A stretch of DNA of 64,000 nucleotides from Reyranella sp. CPCC 100927 (GTDB lineage: Bacteria > Pseudomonadota > Alphaproteobacteria > Reyranellales > Reyranellaceae), in assembly GCF_007859315.1 (NCBI RefSeq), contig NZ_VOHA01000001.1, forward strand, positions 620,001 through 684,000, read 5' to 3'. Shown piece after piece: positions 18,800 through 29,962 of this stretch (its first letter is position 1; the number at the start of each line of letters is the position of its first letter). The translations under genes were made by a program, and so were the position numbers. The notes beneath the pieces are model-generated. The model searched no databases. It saw only the letters and a list, made by a program, of their open reading frames with translations, and was not told the DNA's origin.

Positions 18800-19522
18800 T
18801 CAATCCTTGGGTGGCACGAACATGTAGCCGACACCGCGCACGGTGCGAATGGCGTCGGGATGTGCCGGGTCGATTTCGATTTTGCGGCGCAGGCGGGTGA
18901 TACGCAGGTCGATGGCGCGATCGAATGCCTCCATCTCGCGATGGGCAGTCACTTCGAGCAACCAATCGCGTGCCAGCGGCCGATTGGGATTCTCGGCGAA
19001 CACTTTGAGCAGATCGAATTCGCTGGCCGCCAGCGGTTCTTCATTGCCATCGGTCGGGTCAACCAGGACGCGCTTCTCGAGGTCCAGCACGCGCCGCCCC
19101 ATGCGCAGGCGTTTGCCGGTCGTGACCGTGACCGCGCCAGTCGCGCGGCGCATCACGCTTTTGACGCGCGCCAGCAGCTCGCGCGGATCGAATGGCTTGG
19201 GAATGTAGTCGTCGGCGCCGGTTTCCAGTCCGACGACGCGATCGATGGTATCGCCTGCCGCCGTCACCATGATGATGCCGATGCGGCCGCTCTTTTCGCG
19301 CAGCCAGCGGGCCAGCGCAAAGCCGTCCTCGCCCGGCAAGCCGACATCGAGCATGACCAGATCAGGCGGATCGCGCTCGACAAGCTTGCGGAAAGCGGCG
19401 CCGCCATCGACGCCTGAGACGCGATAGCCGTTGCGCCCCAGATAATCGACGAGAAGCTGGCGCTGAGCGGCCTCGTCCTCGACGACCACGATATGTGGAC
19501 GTGTGTCCTTTGCCTGTGCCAC
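18800..19522 (-). CDS. OmpR-family response regulator
   Basis: This is a 240-residue two-component regulator. The receiver domain (about 8-120) has the acidic pocket VVVEDEAA, the phospho-acceptor aspartate in LVMLDVGLPGEDG, the T/S in IIMVTAAGDT and the lysine in IPKPFDPRELLARVK. The C-terminal winged helix (about 140-235) ends in LRITRLRRKIEIDP and IRTVRGVGYMFVPP. GTG 19522 with GGGGGAG upstream is preferred to the longer frame from 19567. No kinase gene is adjacent. The nearest is the hybrid kinase at 21.9 kb on the other strand, which carries its own receiver and Hpt domain and could feed this regulator (inference). Confidence 0.92.
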   Translation of the reverse strand: MAQAKDTRPHIVVVEDEAAQRQLLVDYLGRNGYRVSGVDGGAAFRKLVERDPPDLVMLDVGLPGEDGFALARWLREKSGRIGIIMVTAAGDTIDRVVGLETGADDYIPKPFDPRELLARVKSVMRRATGAVTVTTGKRLRMGRRVLDLEKRVLVDPTDGNEEPLAASEFDLLKVFAENPNRPLARDWLLEVTAHREMEAFDRAIDLRITRLRRKIEIDPAHPDAIRTVRGVGYMFVPPKD

Positions 19523-19662
19523 TGGATCTCCCCCGGCCTCCCGGCTGAACCGGCAGGCCGCCCCCATTTGTGAATCTTGCAGGTCGGCGAAGCGCCGGTC
19601 AATTCGCGAAAAAGAAACGATCCGCGTCGGCTCGATGGGTACGCGCGGGCGACGACGGGTCG

Positions 19663-20508
19663 TCAGGGCCGCGATCGATTGAAGACGACGGCGCCCTGGG
19701 CGCGCGCGTAGTCCTCGGTGCAGATCGTGCCGGTCCGGCCCTTGAGGCGCGGGAACGCTGCCTCCAATTCCGCCAGCGTCGTGTTCTCCTTGACGCGCAC
19801 ATGGTGCACGCAGACGGCCCCGTCGGGCGACCAGCCGGCCTCGAACGCATCCGCCGTATCGTTCTCGGCCGTCTGGACGCCGAAGCGGTCGTAGACATCG
19901 ATGCGCATGCCGTCCTTGGTGAAGGGTTTGCCTTGGCCGCCGTAGTCGCCGCGGACCATGCGGGTGCAGGCGTTGTAGGCCTCATGCAGGCCCGTGCCAT
20001 CGGTGGCACGCGACCAGGGCAGGTAGCCGAAACGCACGCACTTGCCCTGCGCACCGCTGGTGCAGACCAATTCGAAAACGCCGGGTTCAGCCGGCTTGAA
20101 ATCACCTTGCGGTGTGCTGCGGCCGGCCAGGGGGAAGCCTTGGCGCCGGCCATCCGGTCCGGCCGTGCAGAAATTCTGGGCGTTGCCGTCGGCACCAAGC
20201 ACGGAGAACGTATGCAGCCAGACCACATCGGATGCCGGTCGGTCGGCGCGCGTATCCTCCGGGTCGCGTTCGACGGCGTCGATGCGCAAGCGCACGGTGC
20301 CGCCACCCGCGGCGATCACCAGGGTCGCGCCGACGAGCTGTGGCGAGCGCAGCACCCGGCCATCGCTCATCGTCACCTTGAACTGGGTGCCCTCGGCCTC
20401 GATCGTTTGAAGGACCGGCGGCTGCGCAGCAGGTGCTGACTGGGCCGCAGCCTGGCCCACGCTCAGCAATGAAGCGACAATCGCCAATGATGGAGCGCGC
20501 ACGGACAT
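19663..20508 (-). CDS. secreted ADYC-domain-like protein
   Basis: This is a 281-residue exported protein with a signal peptide (MSVRAPSLAIVASLLSVGQA, cleavage near AAAQ). The body contains IEAEGTQFKVTMSDGRVL, a CTAGPDGRRQGFPLAG turn and a YNACTRMVRGDYGGQGKPFT segment followed by RIDVYDRFGVQ. That last region resembles the ADYC domain of uncharacterised bacterial proteins, except that GDYGG stands where members have ADYCG, so the namesake cysteine is lost. Five cysteines remain in the mature part. Family assignment is from memory of the motif. Confidence 0.6.
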   Translation of the reverse strand: MSVRAPSLAIVASLLSVGQAAAQSAPAAQPPVLQTIEAEGTQFKVTMSDGRVLRSPQLVGATLVIAAGGGTVRLRIDAVERDPEDTRADRPASDVVWLHTFSVLGADGNAQNFCTAGPDGRRQGFPLAGRSTPQGDFKPAEPGVFELVCTSGAQGKCVRFGYLPWSRATDGTGLHEAYNACTRMVRGDYGGQGKPFTKDGMRIDVYDRFGVQTAENDTADAFEAGWSPDGAVCVHHVRVKENTTLAELEAAFPRLKGRTGTICTEDYARAQGAVVFNRSRP

Positions 20509-20886
20509 GTCTCTCTCCGAACGGTCTGGTCACAGTTGTGGCACTGCGGGTCGAGAGGACGTTACCGAGACTGTGTATTGCGCGCGTGTCGTGGGCGGCT
20601 ATTCCATGTGTCATCTGTATCGCAAACAGCCGTGAAATATGCGTCTCCACCGCTGCCGGAAGTACTTCGGCATGTTTTCGCCCTATACAGGCCACACCGA
20701 TTTCGCATTAAGTATCAAGCATAAGGCGTGTCCGCCGAAGGCTTGCGGTCATTGCGGGGCAGTGCGCCCCGCATGTGTTCGCAATCATTTGGCGATGGCA
20801 CGCACCATTATTGATGACGGATGCGTCAGCGTCCGCTGCGAGCCACCGAATATACGGCCCGCAGAAAATTATTGGGGTGAGACGCC
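20509..20886. other. 378-base divergent spacer
   Basis: This spacer lies between the ADYC-like gene (minus) and the HExxH gene (plus). It contains a short perfect hairpin, TGCGGGGC/GCCCCGCA (20753-20760 and 20766-20773), and AT-rich stretches near 20700-20715 and 20860-20875 that could hold promoters. No convincing gene is present. Confidence 0.4.
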
Positions 20887-21759
20887 GTGGTTCAGGCGGT
20901 CGAAAGTTTACAATATGATTCCGTCCTGACCTCCTTCGTCGAGGACTGCGCCCACATCTGGGCAACCTGGCTTCAGGACGGTCTGCCGACCAGTACCGTC
21001 AGTCGCAAGCAGCGGCGGGAACGGCGGTTCAAGACCGCTGTCAGTCGCATGACCATGTTCATGGTCCGCCCCAGCGTCGAATTTGCGACCAGCGGCAGCT
21101 GGGGTGCCTTCAACTGGATGCGGTGGCGGCTTCGGATCAATCAGAGCTACACCGGCCAGGACGCCATCCGTTACAAGGACTTCGTCGAACTGTGCAGCAC
21201 CGTCTATCACGAGACGCGGCACGCCGAGCAGTTCTATCGGATCGCACAAGGTTTGGCGGCGGGCAATCTCCGGCTACCGGACGCCAGGGCGGTTCAGGTC
21301 ACGCGGCGGCTGCCGGCGCGGGGCGGGATCCGGTCCTGCGTCGTGACGTTCGAAACCGACGCCGTCGAGGACGATCCGCGCTATCTGACGGCCACGCAGC
21401 GCGCCCATTTGATCGCTGACCGGCTGCGCATCCCGCTGCCGGTAGCCCAACATGCCGACCACCAGCGCGATAGCTTCGCACACTATGTTGCGGCCATCAG
21501 GCCGGCCTGGTTCCGGCGTGCGACGCTCGATGAAGTGAACGACTGGTTGCGCGCGACCTACAAGAAGCGCTTCTCCGAATCCGGGACATGGATGCAGCGC
21601 CCGCAGGGGCCCTACCGGATGCATCGCAACCGTCCCGAGGAATATGACGCGCGCAGCCTGGAGGAACTGGTCCAGGCAGCCCTGTACCGGCGCATCGGGC
21701 ACGATACGCCGCGCAACCGGCAGAAAAAGCGCACGGATATCGATCTGTTCGGCATCTGA
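20887..21759 (+). CDS. uncharacterised HExxH-motif protein
   Basis: This is a 290-residue protein with no signal peptide or membrane segment. Residues 108-112 read HETRH in VYHETRHAEQFYRIAQGLA, a perfect HExxH zinc-metallopeptidase motif inside a predicted helix. A downstream HADHQRDSFAHY stretch (about residue 190) might supply a third ligand. The N-terminus is basic (SRKQRRERRFK) and the C-terminus is a KKR-rich tail. The start is a GTG at 20887 with GGGGTGAG upstream. I do not recognise the family. HExxH can occur by chance, but the compact helix context is typical. The next gene is the large hybrid kinase, 137 bases downstream. Confidence 0.65.
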   Translation: MVQAVESLQYDSVLTSFVEDCAHIWATWLQDGLPTSTVSRKQRRERRFKTAVSRMTMFMVRPSVEFATSGSWGAFNWMRWRLRINQSYTGQDAIRYKDFVELCSTVYHETRHAEQFYRIAQGLAAGNLRLPDARAVQVTRRLPARGGIRSCVVTFETDAVEDDPRYLTATQRAHLIADRLRIPLPVAQHADHQRDSFAHYVAAIRPAWFRRATLDEVNDWLRATYKKRFSESGTWMQRPQGPYRMHRNRPEEYDARSLEELVQAALYRRIGHDTPRNRQKKRTDIDLFGI

Positions 21760-21813
21760 TCGCTGCCGTCACGGCGTCAAGTGGACGGTGGCGGACCGTC
21801 GGTTATCCGCCCG

Positions 21814-21860
21814 CGATACAGACGATACAAAACCCCGCACTGGCGATACGGTGGCGATAC
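21814..21860. promoter_or_regulatory. four direct copies of CGATAC upstream of the hybrid kinase
   Basis: CGATAC occurs at 21814, 21823, 21844 and 21855, four same-orientation copies in 47 bases. The last ends 36 bases before the kinase ATG. Three copies extend to GCGATAC. The cluster could be a regulator binding array or a degenerate short tandem repeat. Confidence 0.45.
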
Positions 21861-21896
21861 AGGCGGCACCGATAATGTGCCGTGACGGATCGAACC

Positions 21897-24800
21897 ATGG
21901 CCTCCAAGTTATTGAACGCCGCACGCCCACCCCGCGGTGGCGCGGCGCCTTCTGCTTCTCGCCCGGCCGCGCCGAAAAAAGCGGCTCGAAAGGCGTCGCC
22001 GGCGCGCAAGCGGCGCGGTGGCGGCACCACGGGCGCTTCCCTGGCATTGCTGCGCACGGTCATGGACAACATGGCCGACGGCGTGCTGGTGGTCGGCATC
22101 AATGCCAAGGTCATGTTGGCCAATCAGCGCTTCGCCGACCTTGTCGAAGGGCCCTATGACCTGTTCCAGCCGGGGCACTCCATCCGCGAGGCGATGCGGT
22201 ACCTGTTCGAGCGCGGTGACTACCTCTCCAACGACGCCTTCGCGAAATTCTGGAAAACCAACATCGAGCGGCTGCGCACGCTGGGTGGCCTCACCTACGT
22301 GCGCCGAACCCCCAGCGGCCGCTACGTCGATTTCCGGTTCACGGTATTGCCCGAAGGGCGGGTTATCGTCGTCAACCGCGACGTCACCAAGCTGAAGCAG
22401 GGCGAGGACGAAGCAGCGCGGACGCGCGACATGTTCCAACTCGTCCTCGACAACATGACCGACGGAGTCATGCTGTTCGACAAGGACTTCCGCTGGCAGA
22501 TGACCAATCGCCAGCTCATGGAGTTTCAGCGGTTTACGCCGGAAGTGGCACGGCCAGGTATCTCGGGTCGCGATATCCTGCGCTTCCAGGCCCAGCGTGG
22601 TGACTTCGGGGCGGCGGACGACATCGAGCAGCAGGTCGAAGACCGCGCCGCCATGATGCTGAAGCCGGGCGGCAACCGTTACGAGCGGCGCACGGCCGGC
22701 GGCCGCTACATCGAGTTCAATTTCAAGCCGCTGTCCGACGGCGGCTTGCTGGCGATCTATCGCGACCTGACAGACCGCAAGGCGCAGGAAGAGGCGCTGG
22801 AGCGGGCCGAACGCCGGTTGCGCGAGGCGGTCGAGAACCAGGCGGGCGGCTTTGCCCTCTATGACTCCGAATTGCGCCTGATCACCTGCAACAGCGCCTT
22901 CATTGCCATCGCGCCTGATGTGCCCGAGCGCTACACGCCGGGCACGAAGCTGGAGGATGCGCTGCAGGCGCTGGCCCGCAGCGGCAATCTACCCAACGTC
23001 GATGCTTCGAATGCCCAGCGCTGGCTCGACCGAACCATGCGCTACATGCGCAACCCCGCGGGGCATGTCGAAGTGCCGCTGGCGGGCGGCCGCTGGATGC
23101 AGCTCGAGGGCCGCAGGACGCCCGACGGCAATACGGTGCTGATGTTCACCGACCTCACGGCGTTGAAACGCCGCGAGGCGGAGCTGGCAAGCGCCAAGGC
23201 GGAGCTGGAAAGCACGGAGCGCCGGCTGCGCGACGCGGTCGAGAACCAGGCTGGTGGATTCGCGTTGTACGATGCCGACCTGCGACTGGTCACCTGCAAC
23301 AGCACCTTCGCTTCGATGAAGCCTGATGTTCCCGAGCGGCGAACGCCGGGTGTGTTGCTGGAGGATGCGCTGTGGGCGGTCGCCAAGGCGCGGGCCATCC
23401 CGGGCGTTGACGGCGATCATGGCGGGCCGTGGGTCGAGCGCTGGTTGAATTATATGCGCAACCCGGTCGGCCGCATGGAGGGCGGCTCCACCGATGGACG
23501 GAAGCTGCAGTTCGAGGCGCGCAAGACTCCCGATGGTGGCACGGTGGTGATGGTCACCGACCTCACCGAGTTGAAGCGGCGCGAAGAAGAGCTGGCGAGC
23601 GCCAAAGCCGAGTTGGAGACGGCGCGCGAGGTGATGCGCACTGTTCTCGACAACATGACCGACGCCGTGATGCTGTACGAGAAAGACGGGCGCTGGTCGT
23701 TCGCCAATCGCGCCATGCACGAATTCCACCGCATACCGCCCGAAACCATGGCGCGCCTGCGGACACTCGAGGACGTCGCCCGGTTTCAGGTCACGCGCGG
23801 CGACATGGGGCCGATCCAGGACATCGAGACCGAGGTCAAACGGCGCGTGGCCGCCGTATCGGCGCCGGAAGGTGCTCTCTATCATCGTCGTACGCACGAT
23901 GGCCGTTTTCTCGAGCTCCGTTTCATCCCGGTTCGTGACGGCGCCACGCTGTCGATCCATCGCGACCTGACGGAACTCAAGAACAGCGAAGAGGAGGTCG
24001 CCGAAGCACGACGGCGGATGACACACGCCATCGAAACGCTGAGCGATGCCTTCGCGCTGTTCGATGACCAGGAGCGGTTGATCGTCTGCAACGAAGCCTA
24101 TCGCCTGATGATGGCCAACGTTCCGCGCGCCATTACGCCGGGCGAGAAGCTGGAGGATGGGCTGCGCGACTTCGCGGCAGCAGGTTATGCGCCCCGCGCT
24201 GCGGGTCGTGAAGAGGCCTACGTGCAGGCGAGTCTGGACCTGCACCGGCAGGATGGCATTTCGGTCGAGCTGCGCGTGCGCAACGATCGCTGGGCCCGGC
24301 TGTTCGTGCGCAAGACCCCGGATGGCGACACCGTCACGCTGTTCACCGACATCAGCGAGCTGAAGGACCGCGAGGGGCAGCTCAAGCAGGTGGCGACGGA
24401 GGCCGAGCAGGCACGCGATGAAGCCGAGGCCGCCAACCAGTCAAAATCGACGTTCCTGGCCACCATGAGCCATGAGATCAGAACGCCCATGAACGGCGTG
24501 CTGGGCATGATGGACGTCCTGGAACGCCAAGGGCTGGACGCGGCGCAGCACGCCACCGTCGGCACCATGCGTGACTCGGCGCAGGCGCTGCTGCGCATCA
24601 TCGATGACGTGCTGGATTTCTCCAAGATCGAGGCTGGGCGGCTCGAACTGGAGTCGACCGCATTCTCGCTCAGCGGCATGATCGAAAGCGTGGTCGGTAC
24701 GTTCCGCACGCAGACCGCCGCCAAGGGTCTGTCGCTGGGGCTGAACATCGATCCGGGTTCCGCCGATGCACTGCTGGGTGATCCCACGCGGGTGCGCCAG

Positions 24801-25961
24801 ATCCTGTTCAACCTGCTGGGCAATGCCGTGAAGTTCACCGAGCGCGGCGGTATCCGCGTGCGGGCCGCGACAGCGCCGGCGGGCGGCGGCCGGGCCCAGG
24901 TGACGTTGGCTGTCGCCGATACCGGGATCGGCCTGGACGACGAACAGCGTGCCCGGCTGTTTCGGCCGTTCGCCCAGGCCGACAGCTCGACCACCCGTCG
25001 CTTCGGCGGTACCGGCCTGGGGCTGTCGATCGTGCGTCGGCTCGCCCAACTGATGGGCGGCGACGTGGCAGTCGAAAGCGCCGCGGGTGCCGGTTCGACC
25101 TTCTCGGTGACGCTGCTGCTGGATACGGCACCGGACAGTTCGCCGCTGAAGTCGTTGCCGCGGGCCGGCACCGGGATGCCGTCGGCGCGCCCGCGCGCGG
25201 TGCCGCGGCAGGGCGCACGCGTGCTGGTCGTCGACGATCATCCGGTCAACCGCGAGGTCCTGGTGCGCCAGCTCGATCTGCTGGGAATCGATGCCGACAC
25301 GGCCGTCGACGGTGTCGAGGCACTGGCGGCCTGGGTACCCGGCCGCTATGCCGCCGTGCTCGCCGACATCCATATGCCACGCATGGACGGCTATGAGCTG
25401 GCGCGGCGCATTCGTATCGCCGAGAGCGAGCGGAGCGGTGCGGGTGGGCGCACGCCGATGGTGGCCGTCACGGCCAATGCCATGCGCGGCGAGGAGGAGC
25501 GCTGCCTCGCCGCCGGTATGGATGCCTATCTCGCCAAGCCCGTGACCATCGATCGCCTGCGCGCGGCCTTGGAGCGCTGGCTGCCGATGGATGGTTTTGA
25601 TCAGGCCAGCGACACGTCGGGAAGAGGCGGCCGCGTCGCTGCGCCGGCGATCGACCGTGGCGTCCTGGGCGCGTGGCTGGGCGATGACGGCATCGCGATC
25701 CAGGCCCTGCTGGCTAAGTTCCGCGATACGGCGATCGAGGCCGAGCGCGAGATCGGTGGTGCGTTGCGGACCGGTGATTTCGCCAACGTGGCGATGGCAG
25801 CTCATCGCTTGAAGGGCGCGGCGCTGACCGTGGGTGCCGGCGCCGTCGGCGACGCTGCGGCCGAATTGGAGCGCGCCGGCAAGGCGGGCGACCGTGGTCG
25901 CTGCCAGGACGGCCTCGGCCCGCTGGCCGCCGAACTGCGACGGGCGCTGGCGGAGATCTGA
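21897..25961 (+). CDS. hybrid histidine kinase with six PAS modules, receiver and Hpt domain
   Basis: This is a 1354-residue soluble multi-domain kinase with no membrane helix. After a basic, Ala/Pro-rich N-terminus there are six PAS modules starting near residues 51, 179, 305, 441, 578 and 707. Two kinds are recognisable: [12 protein letters not shown]-like (modules 1, 2, 5) and [13 protein letters not shown]-like (3, 4, and more distantly 6). The kinase core follows: dimerisation helix with phospho-histidine H859 in [14 protein letters not shown]-box [14 protein letters not shown] and G-boxes ADTGIGLDD and [10 protein letters not shown]. The receiver has phospho-aspartate D1157 ([11 protein letters not shown]), and the C-terminal Hpt domain has H1303 ([12 protein letters not shown]). 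It is thus a complete four-step phosphorelay lacking only the output regulator. ATG 21897 is chosen over GTG 21882 without strong ribosome-site evidence. Confidence 0.95.
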   Translation: MASKLLNAARPPRGGAAPSASRPAAPKKAARKASPARKRRGGGTTGASLALLRTVMDNMADGVLVVGINAKVMLANQRFADLVEGPYDLFQPGHSIREAMRYLFERGDYLSNDAFAKFWKTNIERLRTLGGLTYVRRTPSGRYVDFRFTVLPEGRVIVVNRDVTKLKQGEDEAARTRDMFQLVLDNMTDGVMLFDKDFRWQMTNRQLMEFQRFTPEVARPGISGRDILRFQAQRGDFGAADDIEQQVEDRAAMMLKPGGNRYERRTAGGRYIEFNFKPLSDGGLLAIYRDLTDRKAQEEALERAERRLREAVENQAGGFALYDSELRLITCNSAFIAIAPDVPERYTPGTKLEDALQALARSGNLPNVDASNAQRWLDRTMRYMRNPAGHVEVPLAGGRWMQLEGRRTPDGNTVLMFTDLTALKRREAELASAKAELESTERRLRDAVENQAGGFALYDADLRLVTCNSTFASMKPDVPERRTPGVLLEDALWAVAKARAIPGVDGDHGGPWVERWLNYMRNPVGRMEGGSTDGRKLQFEARKTPDGGTVVMVTDLTELKRREEELASAKAELETAREVMRTVLDNMTDAVMLYEKDGRWSFANRAMHEFHRIPPETMARLRTLEDVARFQVTRGDMGPIQDIETEVKRRVAAVSAPEGALYHRRTHDGRFLELRFIPVRDGATLSIHRDLTELKNSEEEVAEARRRMTHAIETLSDAFALFDDQERLIVCNEAYRLMMANVPRAITPGEKLEDGLRDFAAAGYAPRAAGREEAYVQASLDLHRQDGISVELRVRNDRWARLFVRKTPDGDTVTLFTDISELKDREGQLKQVATEAEQARDEAEAANQSKSTFLATMSHEIRTPMNGVLGMMDVLERQGLDAAQHATVGTMRDSAQALLRIIDDVLDFSKIEAGRLELESTAFSLSGMIESVVGTFRTQTAAKGLSLGLNIDPGSADALLGDPTRVRQILFNLLGNAVKFTERGGIRVRAATAPAGGGRAQVTLAVADTGIGLDDEQRARLFRPFAQADSSTTRRFGGTGLGLSIVRRLAQLMGGDVAVESAAGAGSTFSVTLLLDTAPDSSPLKSLPRAGTGMPSARPRAVPRQGARVLVVDDHPVNREVLVRQLDLLGIDADTAVDGVEALAAWVPGRYAAVLADIHMPRMDGYELARRIRIAESERSGAGGRTPMVAVTANAMRGEEERCLAAGMDAYLAKPVTIDRLRAALERWLPMDGFDQASDTSGRGGRVAAPAIDRGVLGAWLGDDGIAIQALLAKFRDTAIEAEREIGGALRTGDFANVAMAAHRLKGAALTVGAGAVGDAAAELERAGKAGDRGRCQDGLGPLAAELRRALAEI

Positions 25962-25987
25962 AGCCCGGGGCGGCGCGGATCGCGCGC

Positions 25988-26802
<815 letters not shown>

Positions 26803-26806
<4 letters not shown>

Positions 26807-27882
26807 GTGTCGGCCAGCCGCAGGCGGCGCGCCAGCAGCCACAGGAAGAACGGCCCGCCGATCAGTGCCGTCACGACGCCGATCGGCATTTCGGCCGGCG
26901 CCACGATCAGGCGTGCCGCGAGGTCGGCGGCCGTCAGCAGTGCGGCGCCCAGCAACGTGGCGCCCGGCAATACCAGGCGATGACCGGGGCCGCAGGCGAT
27001 GCGCAGCAGATGCGGCACCACCAGCCCGACAAAACCGATGATGCCGCAGACCGAGACCGAGGCGCTGGTGGCCAGCGCCACCAGGACCAGAATCCGGCGC
27101 TTCAGGTGCTCGACGTCGACGCCGAGGTGACCCGCTTCGCGCTCACCCAGCGCGAAAGCGTCGAGCGCGCGTGTGTCGCGCATCAGCATGATCGTCGGGA
27201 TGACGATCAAGGGCAGCGCCAGCGGCAGGGATGTCCAGGTCGCGGCGCCCAGGCTGCCCATGGTCCAGAACACCAGGCTGCGCAGCTGTTGCTCGTCGGC
27301 GATGAAGGTCAGGAATCCGATGCCGGCGGCGCACAGCGCATTGATCGCGACGCCGGCCAGCAGGATGGTGGCCACCGAGGCCCGTCCATCGCGCAGGCCG
27401 AAGCGGCGCACGACGGCCGTTGCCAGAAGACCGCCGACGAAGGCTGTCGCCGGCAGGACCCAGGGCCGCATGGCGGGGCTGAGCAGGTGCAGGACCTTGT
27501 CGCCGAGCACGATGGTGGCGACAGCCGCCAGCGCCGCGCCGCTCGACACGCCGACCAGGCCGGGATCGGCCAACGGGTTGCGAAACAGGCCCTGCATGGC
27601 CGCACCGGCGGCGGCCAGTGCGGCGCCGACCGCCAGGGCCAGCAGCACACGCGGCAAGCGGATGGCGAACAGAACCGCCTCCTGCTGTTGCGAAGCGGTG
27701 CTGACGGCAAGTCCAATGCGATGGGCGAATGCCGACAGCGTCTCCAGCACGCCAATGCGCACGGGTCCCAGGGCCAGGCCGGCAACGCCCATCACGGCGG
27801 CCAGTACCGCCAGCGCCAGCAGCACGGGCACTGTGGCGGGTCGGCGCACCGCGTTGCCCGCGTTCAGCGCGATGATGGTCAT
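26803..27882 (-). CDS. hmuU: haem ABC transporter permease
   Basis: This is a 359-residue FecCD-family permease with about ten hydrophobic helices. Family features are RLPRVLLALAVGAALAAAGA, the FRNPLADPGLVGVSSGAALA segment, the cytoplasmic ERVEAGHLGVD-type coupling region (here LGEREAGHLGVDVEHLKRR) and GIIGFVGLVVPHLLRIACGP near the C-terminus. Its ATG at 27882 overlaps the hmuT stop by 4 bases, and its stop overlaps hmuV. The dimer forms the inner-membrane haem channel with HmuV. Confidence 0.95.
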
Positions 27883-28796
27883 CGGGCCGTGGCCAGCCCC
27901 AGCTCGGGGTGCAGGAATGCGGCCAGGTGGCGCGCCGCCTCGGGCGTGCGCGGGCCAAAGCCCAACAGCAGCAGCGCGTCGAGTGCGAACACGCGGCGCG
28001 CCTTGCCGGCCGGCGTCAGGGCCAGTGATGCGGCCGCCAGCAGGTTGTCGACGCCGCCCAACGCCTGCAGCGTCTGTGCCGAGACCATGAGCACATCGGG
28101 CGCCTGCGCCAGTGCCCCTTCCGCCGTGATCGGCCGGTAACCCTCGTAGCTGGTGATGGCGTTCGTACCGCCGGCCAGGCGGATGATGCCGTCGGCGGCG
28201 GTCACGCGGCCGGCGGCTTGCGGCGGGCCCTGCGAGACCGACAGCAGTGACAGAACCTTCGGGCGCTCGGCGGCCTGCGCCAGCTTGTCGGCCAGGCTCG
28301 ACATCTCGGCGCGACTGGCGGTGATCAGGCTGCGCGCGGCGTCCTGTCGGCCCAGTGCCGTGCCGATGCCGTCGATCTTGCGCAACACGCTGTCGAAATC
28401 GTAGTCGTCCGGCAGCACCAGCGTGGCGACGCCGGCGGTGCGCAACTGGTCGAATGCGGCAGGCGGGCCGGCGGCAGTGGTCGAGATGATCAGGGTTGGC
28501 CGTAGCGACAGCACACCCTCGGCCGAGATCTGCCGCATGTAGCCGACCCGCGGCAACTGCAGCGCCGGTTCGGGATACATGCTCGTGGTGTCGGCACCGA
28601 TCAGCCGGTCACCGGCGCCCAGTGCATAGACGATCTCGGTCACCGAGCTGCCGATGGCGACCACGCGGGAGGCGTCCGGGATGTCGACCATACGGCCGGC
28701 GTGATCGGCGACGGCCGTCCGTGCCGATGCGCGGCCGACGCCCAGCACCGCCGCGGCGGCCAGCGATGCGACCAGGGGGCGACGACGCAGCGTCAT
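27879..28796 (-). CDS. hmuT: periplasmic haem-binding protein
   Basis: This is a 305-residue TroA/BtuF-fold binding protein. The N-terminus MTLRRRPLVASLAAAAVLGV is an export signal with a likely cleavage near SARTA. The mature part shows VVAIGSSVTEIVYALGAGDR, ADTTSMYPEPALQLPRVGYM and the ISAEGVLSLRPTLIISTTAA strand, the pattern of HmuT/ShuT, in which the tyrosine near MYPEP ligates haem iron. ATG 28796 lies one base after the hmuS stop (TAACATG), so the upstream open frame is discarded. Confidence 0.94.
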   Translation of the reverse strand: MTLRRRPLVASLAAAAVLGVGRASARTAVADHAGRMVDIPDASRVVAIGSSVTEIVYALGAGDRLIGADTTSMYPEPALQLPRVGYMRQISAEGVLSLRPTLIISTTAAGPPAAFDQLRTAGVATLVLPDDYDFDSVLRKIDGIGTALGRQDAARSLITASRAEMSSLADKLAQAAERPKVLSLLSVSQGPPQAAGRVTAADGIIRLAGGTNAITSYEGYRPITAEGALAQAPDVLMVSAQTLQALGGVDNLLAAASLALTPAGKARRVFALDALLLLGFGPRTPEAARHLAAFLHPELGLATAR

Positions 28797-28797
28797 G

Positions 28798-29835
28798 TTA
28801 TGCCGCCGCGCGGGCCTCGGCGATGTCGCGCCAGGCGGCCCGCTCGGGCTGGCCCGGTTTGCGGGCGCCGAAGAACAGCGCAATGGTACGACCGGCGTCG
28901 TCGAACGCCTCGACCGAGGTGACGACGCCATCGTCGGTCGGTTTGCGAACGATGAAGGTGTGCGCGATCGCGTCTTCGCGCAGATGCAGGTTGAACGTCG
29001 GGTCCAGCACGTTGAACCAGGGTCCGGTCGGCACCAGCTTCTGCACCGGGCCGGTGTGGATCTGGATGCAACCGGGACTGCCGACGAACACCATGATCGG
29101 CGTCTCGCTGCTGGCCGACGCCGTCAGCACATCGCGTACGCTGCTGGACGCCAGGGGCTGCGCCAGATCATTGCCGACCAGGCGCAGCGCCTGCACCCGG
29201 CCGACCTTGTGCTTCTGCAGGATGCCGAAGAATTCGTGCGTATCGCGCATGGCGCGCCAGGCGCCGCGCAGCGACTCGAGGTCGATCGCCGCGTCGGGCC
29301 GGTCCGGCGCAGGCTCGGGACGCGCCGCCACGCTGAGCTCGGCGCTCTGCGTTTCGGCCCGGAAGCGGGCCACCAGGGCATCGAAGGCCGCCATGTCGGT
29401 TTCGGCCGTAGCGTAGATCTTGTGCACGGCCGTGCCGTAGGCATCGAAGAACTGCAGGCTGCGCCGCGGGCCGCTGCGGGTGTCCTCGGCGACGGCAAAG
29501 CCGTCATGCCATTGGCCGAAGAAGATGCGCAGGTCGATGTCGGGGCCCAGCACCAGGCCGTGCGGCCCGTTCGCGCTCACCTGCTCGAAGCGGCCATGGC
29601 GTTCGTGCACGCAGTGATCGTTGCGCGTCAAGCACATCACGCGGCCCAAGGCTGGCATCGCCGTCAGCATGTCGCGCCATGCCGTGCTCAGCCGTGTCGC
29701 GGTGTCCTCGACGCCGCTCGATACCAGCTCAGCTTCGCTGACCCCCAATGCCTGGGCGGCGTCGCGCGCGCGCACGCCGGGCCGCTCGGCGCGCAGAGCC
29801 TGCAGCCTCTGGCGCAGATCGGATGCCTTGGTCAT
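28798..29835 (-). CDS. hmuS: haem-degrading/haem-carrier protein HmuS
   Basis: This is a 345-residue cytoplasmic protein of the HmuS/HemS/ChuS family, a duplicated fold that binds and in some species degrades imported haem. Visible features are LTRNDHCVHERHGRFEQVSA, LGPDIDLRIFFGQWHDGFAV and SLQFFDAYGTAVHKIYAT in the first half. The second half has TASASSETPIMVFVGSPGCI and FNVLDPTFNLHLREDAIAHT. ATG 29835 has AGGAG upstream; the longer frame from 29919 is rejected. Confidence 0.95.
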   Translation of the reverse strand: MTKASDLRQRLQALRAERPGVRARDAAQALGVSEAELVSSGVEDTATRLSTAWRDMLTAMPALGRVMCLTRNDHCVHERHGRFEQVSANGPHGLVLGPDIDLRIFFGQWHDGFAVAEDTRSGPRRSLQFFDAYGTAVHKIYATAETDMAAFDALVARFRAETQSAELSVAARPEPAPDRPDAAIDLESLRGAWRAMRDTHEFFGILQKHKVGRVQALRLVGNDLAQPLASSSVRDVLTASASSETPIMVFVGSPGCIQIHTGPVQKLVPTGPWFNVLDPTFNLHLREDAIAHTFIVRKPTDDGVVTSVEAFDDAGRTIALFFGARKPGQPERAAWRDIAEARAAA

Positions 29836-29962
29836 GGGTGGTCTCCTGGGAAATTCGTGGCGGGCTGGCTGGGGGCCGCGAGAGGAAGCATGTGTGCGAC
29901 GACCTGGCTGACTGGCCACGCGACCGGCAAGGGATGTCGGCCGCTTGCGGACCTCGGGAACG

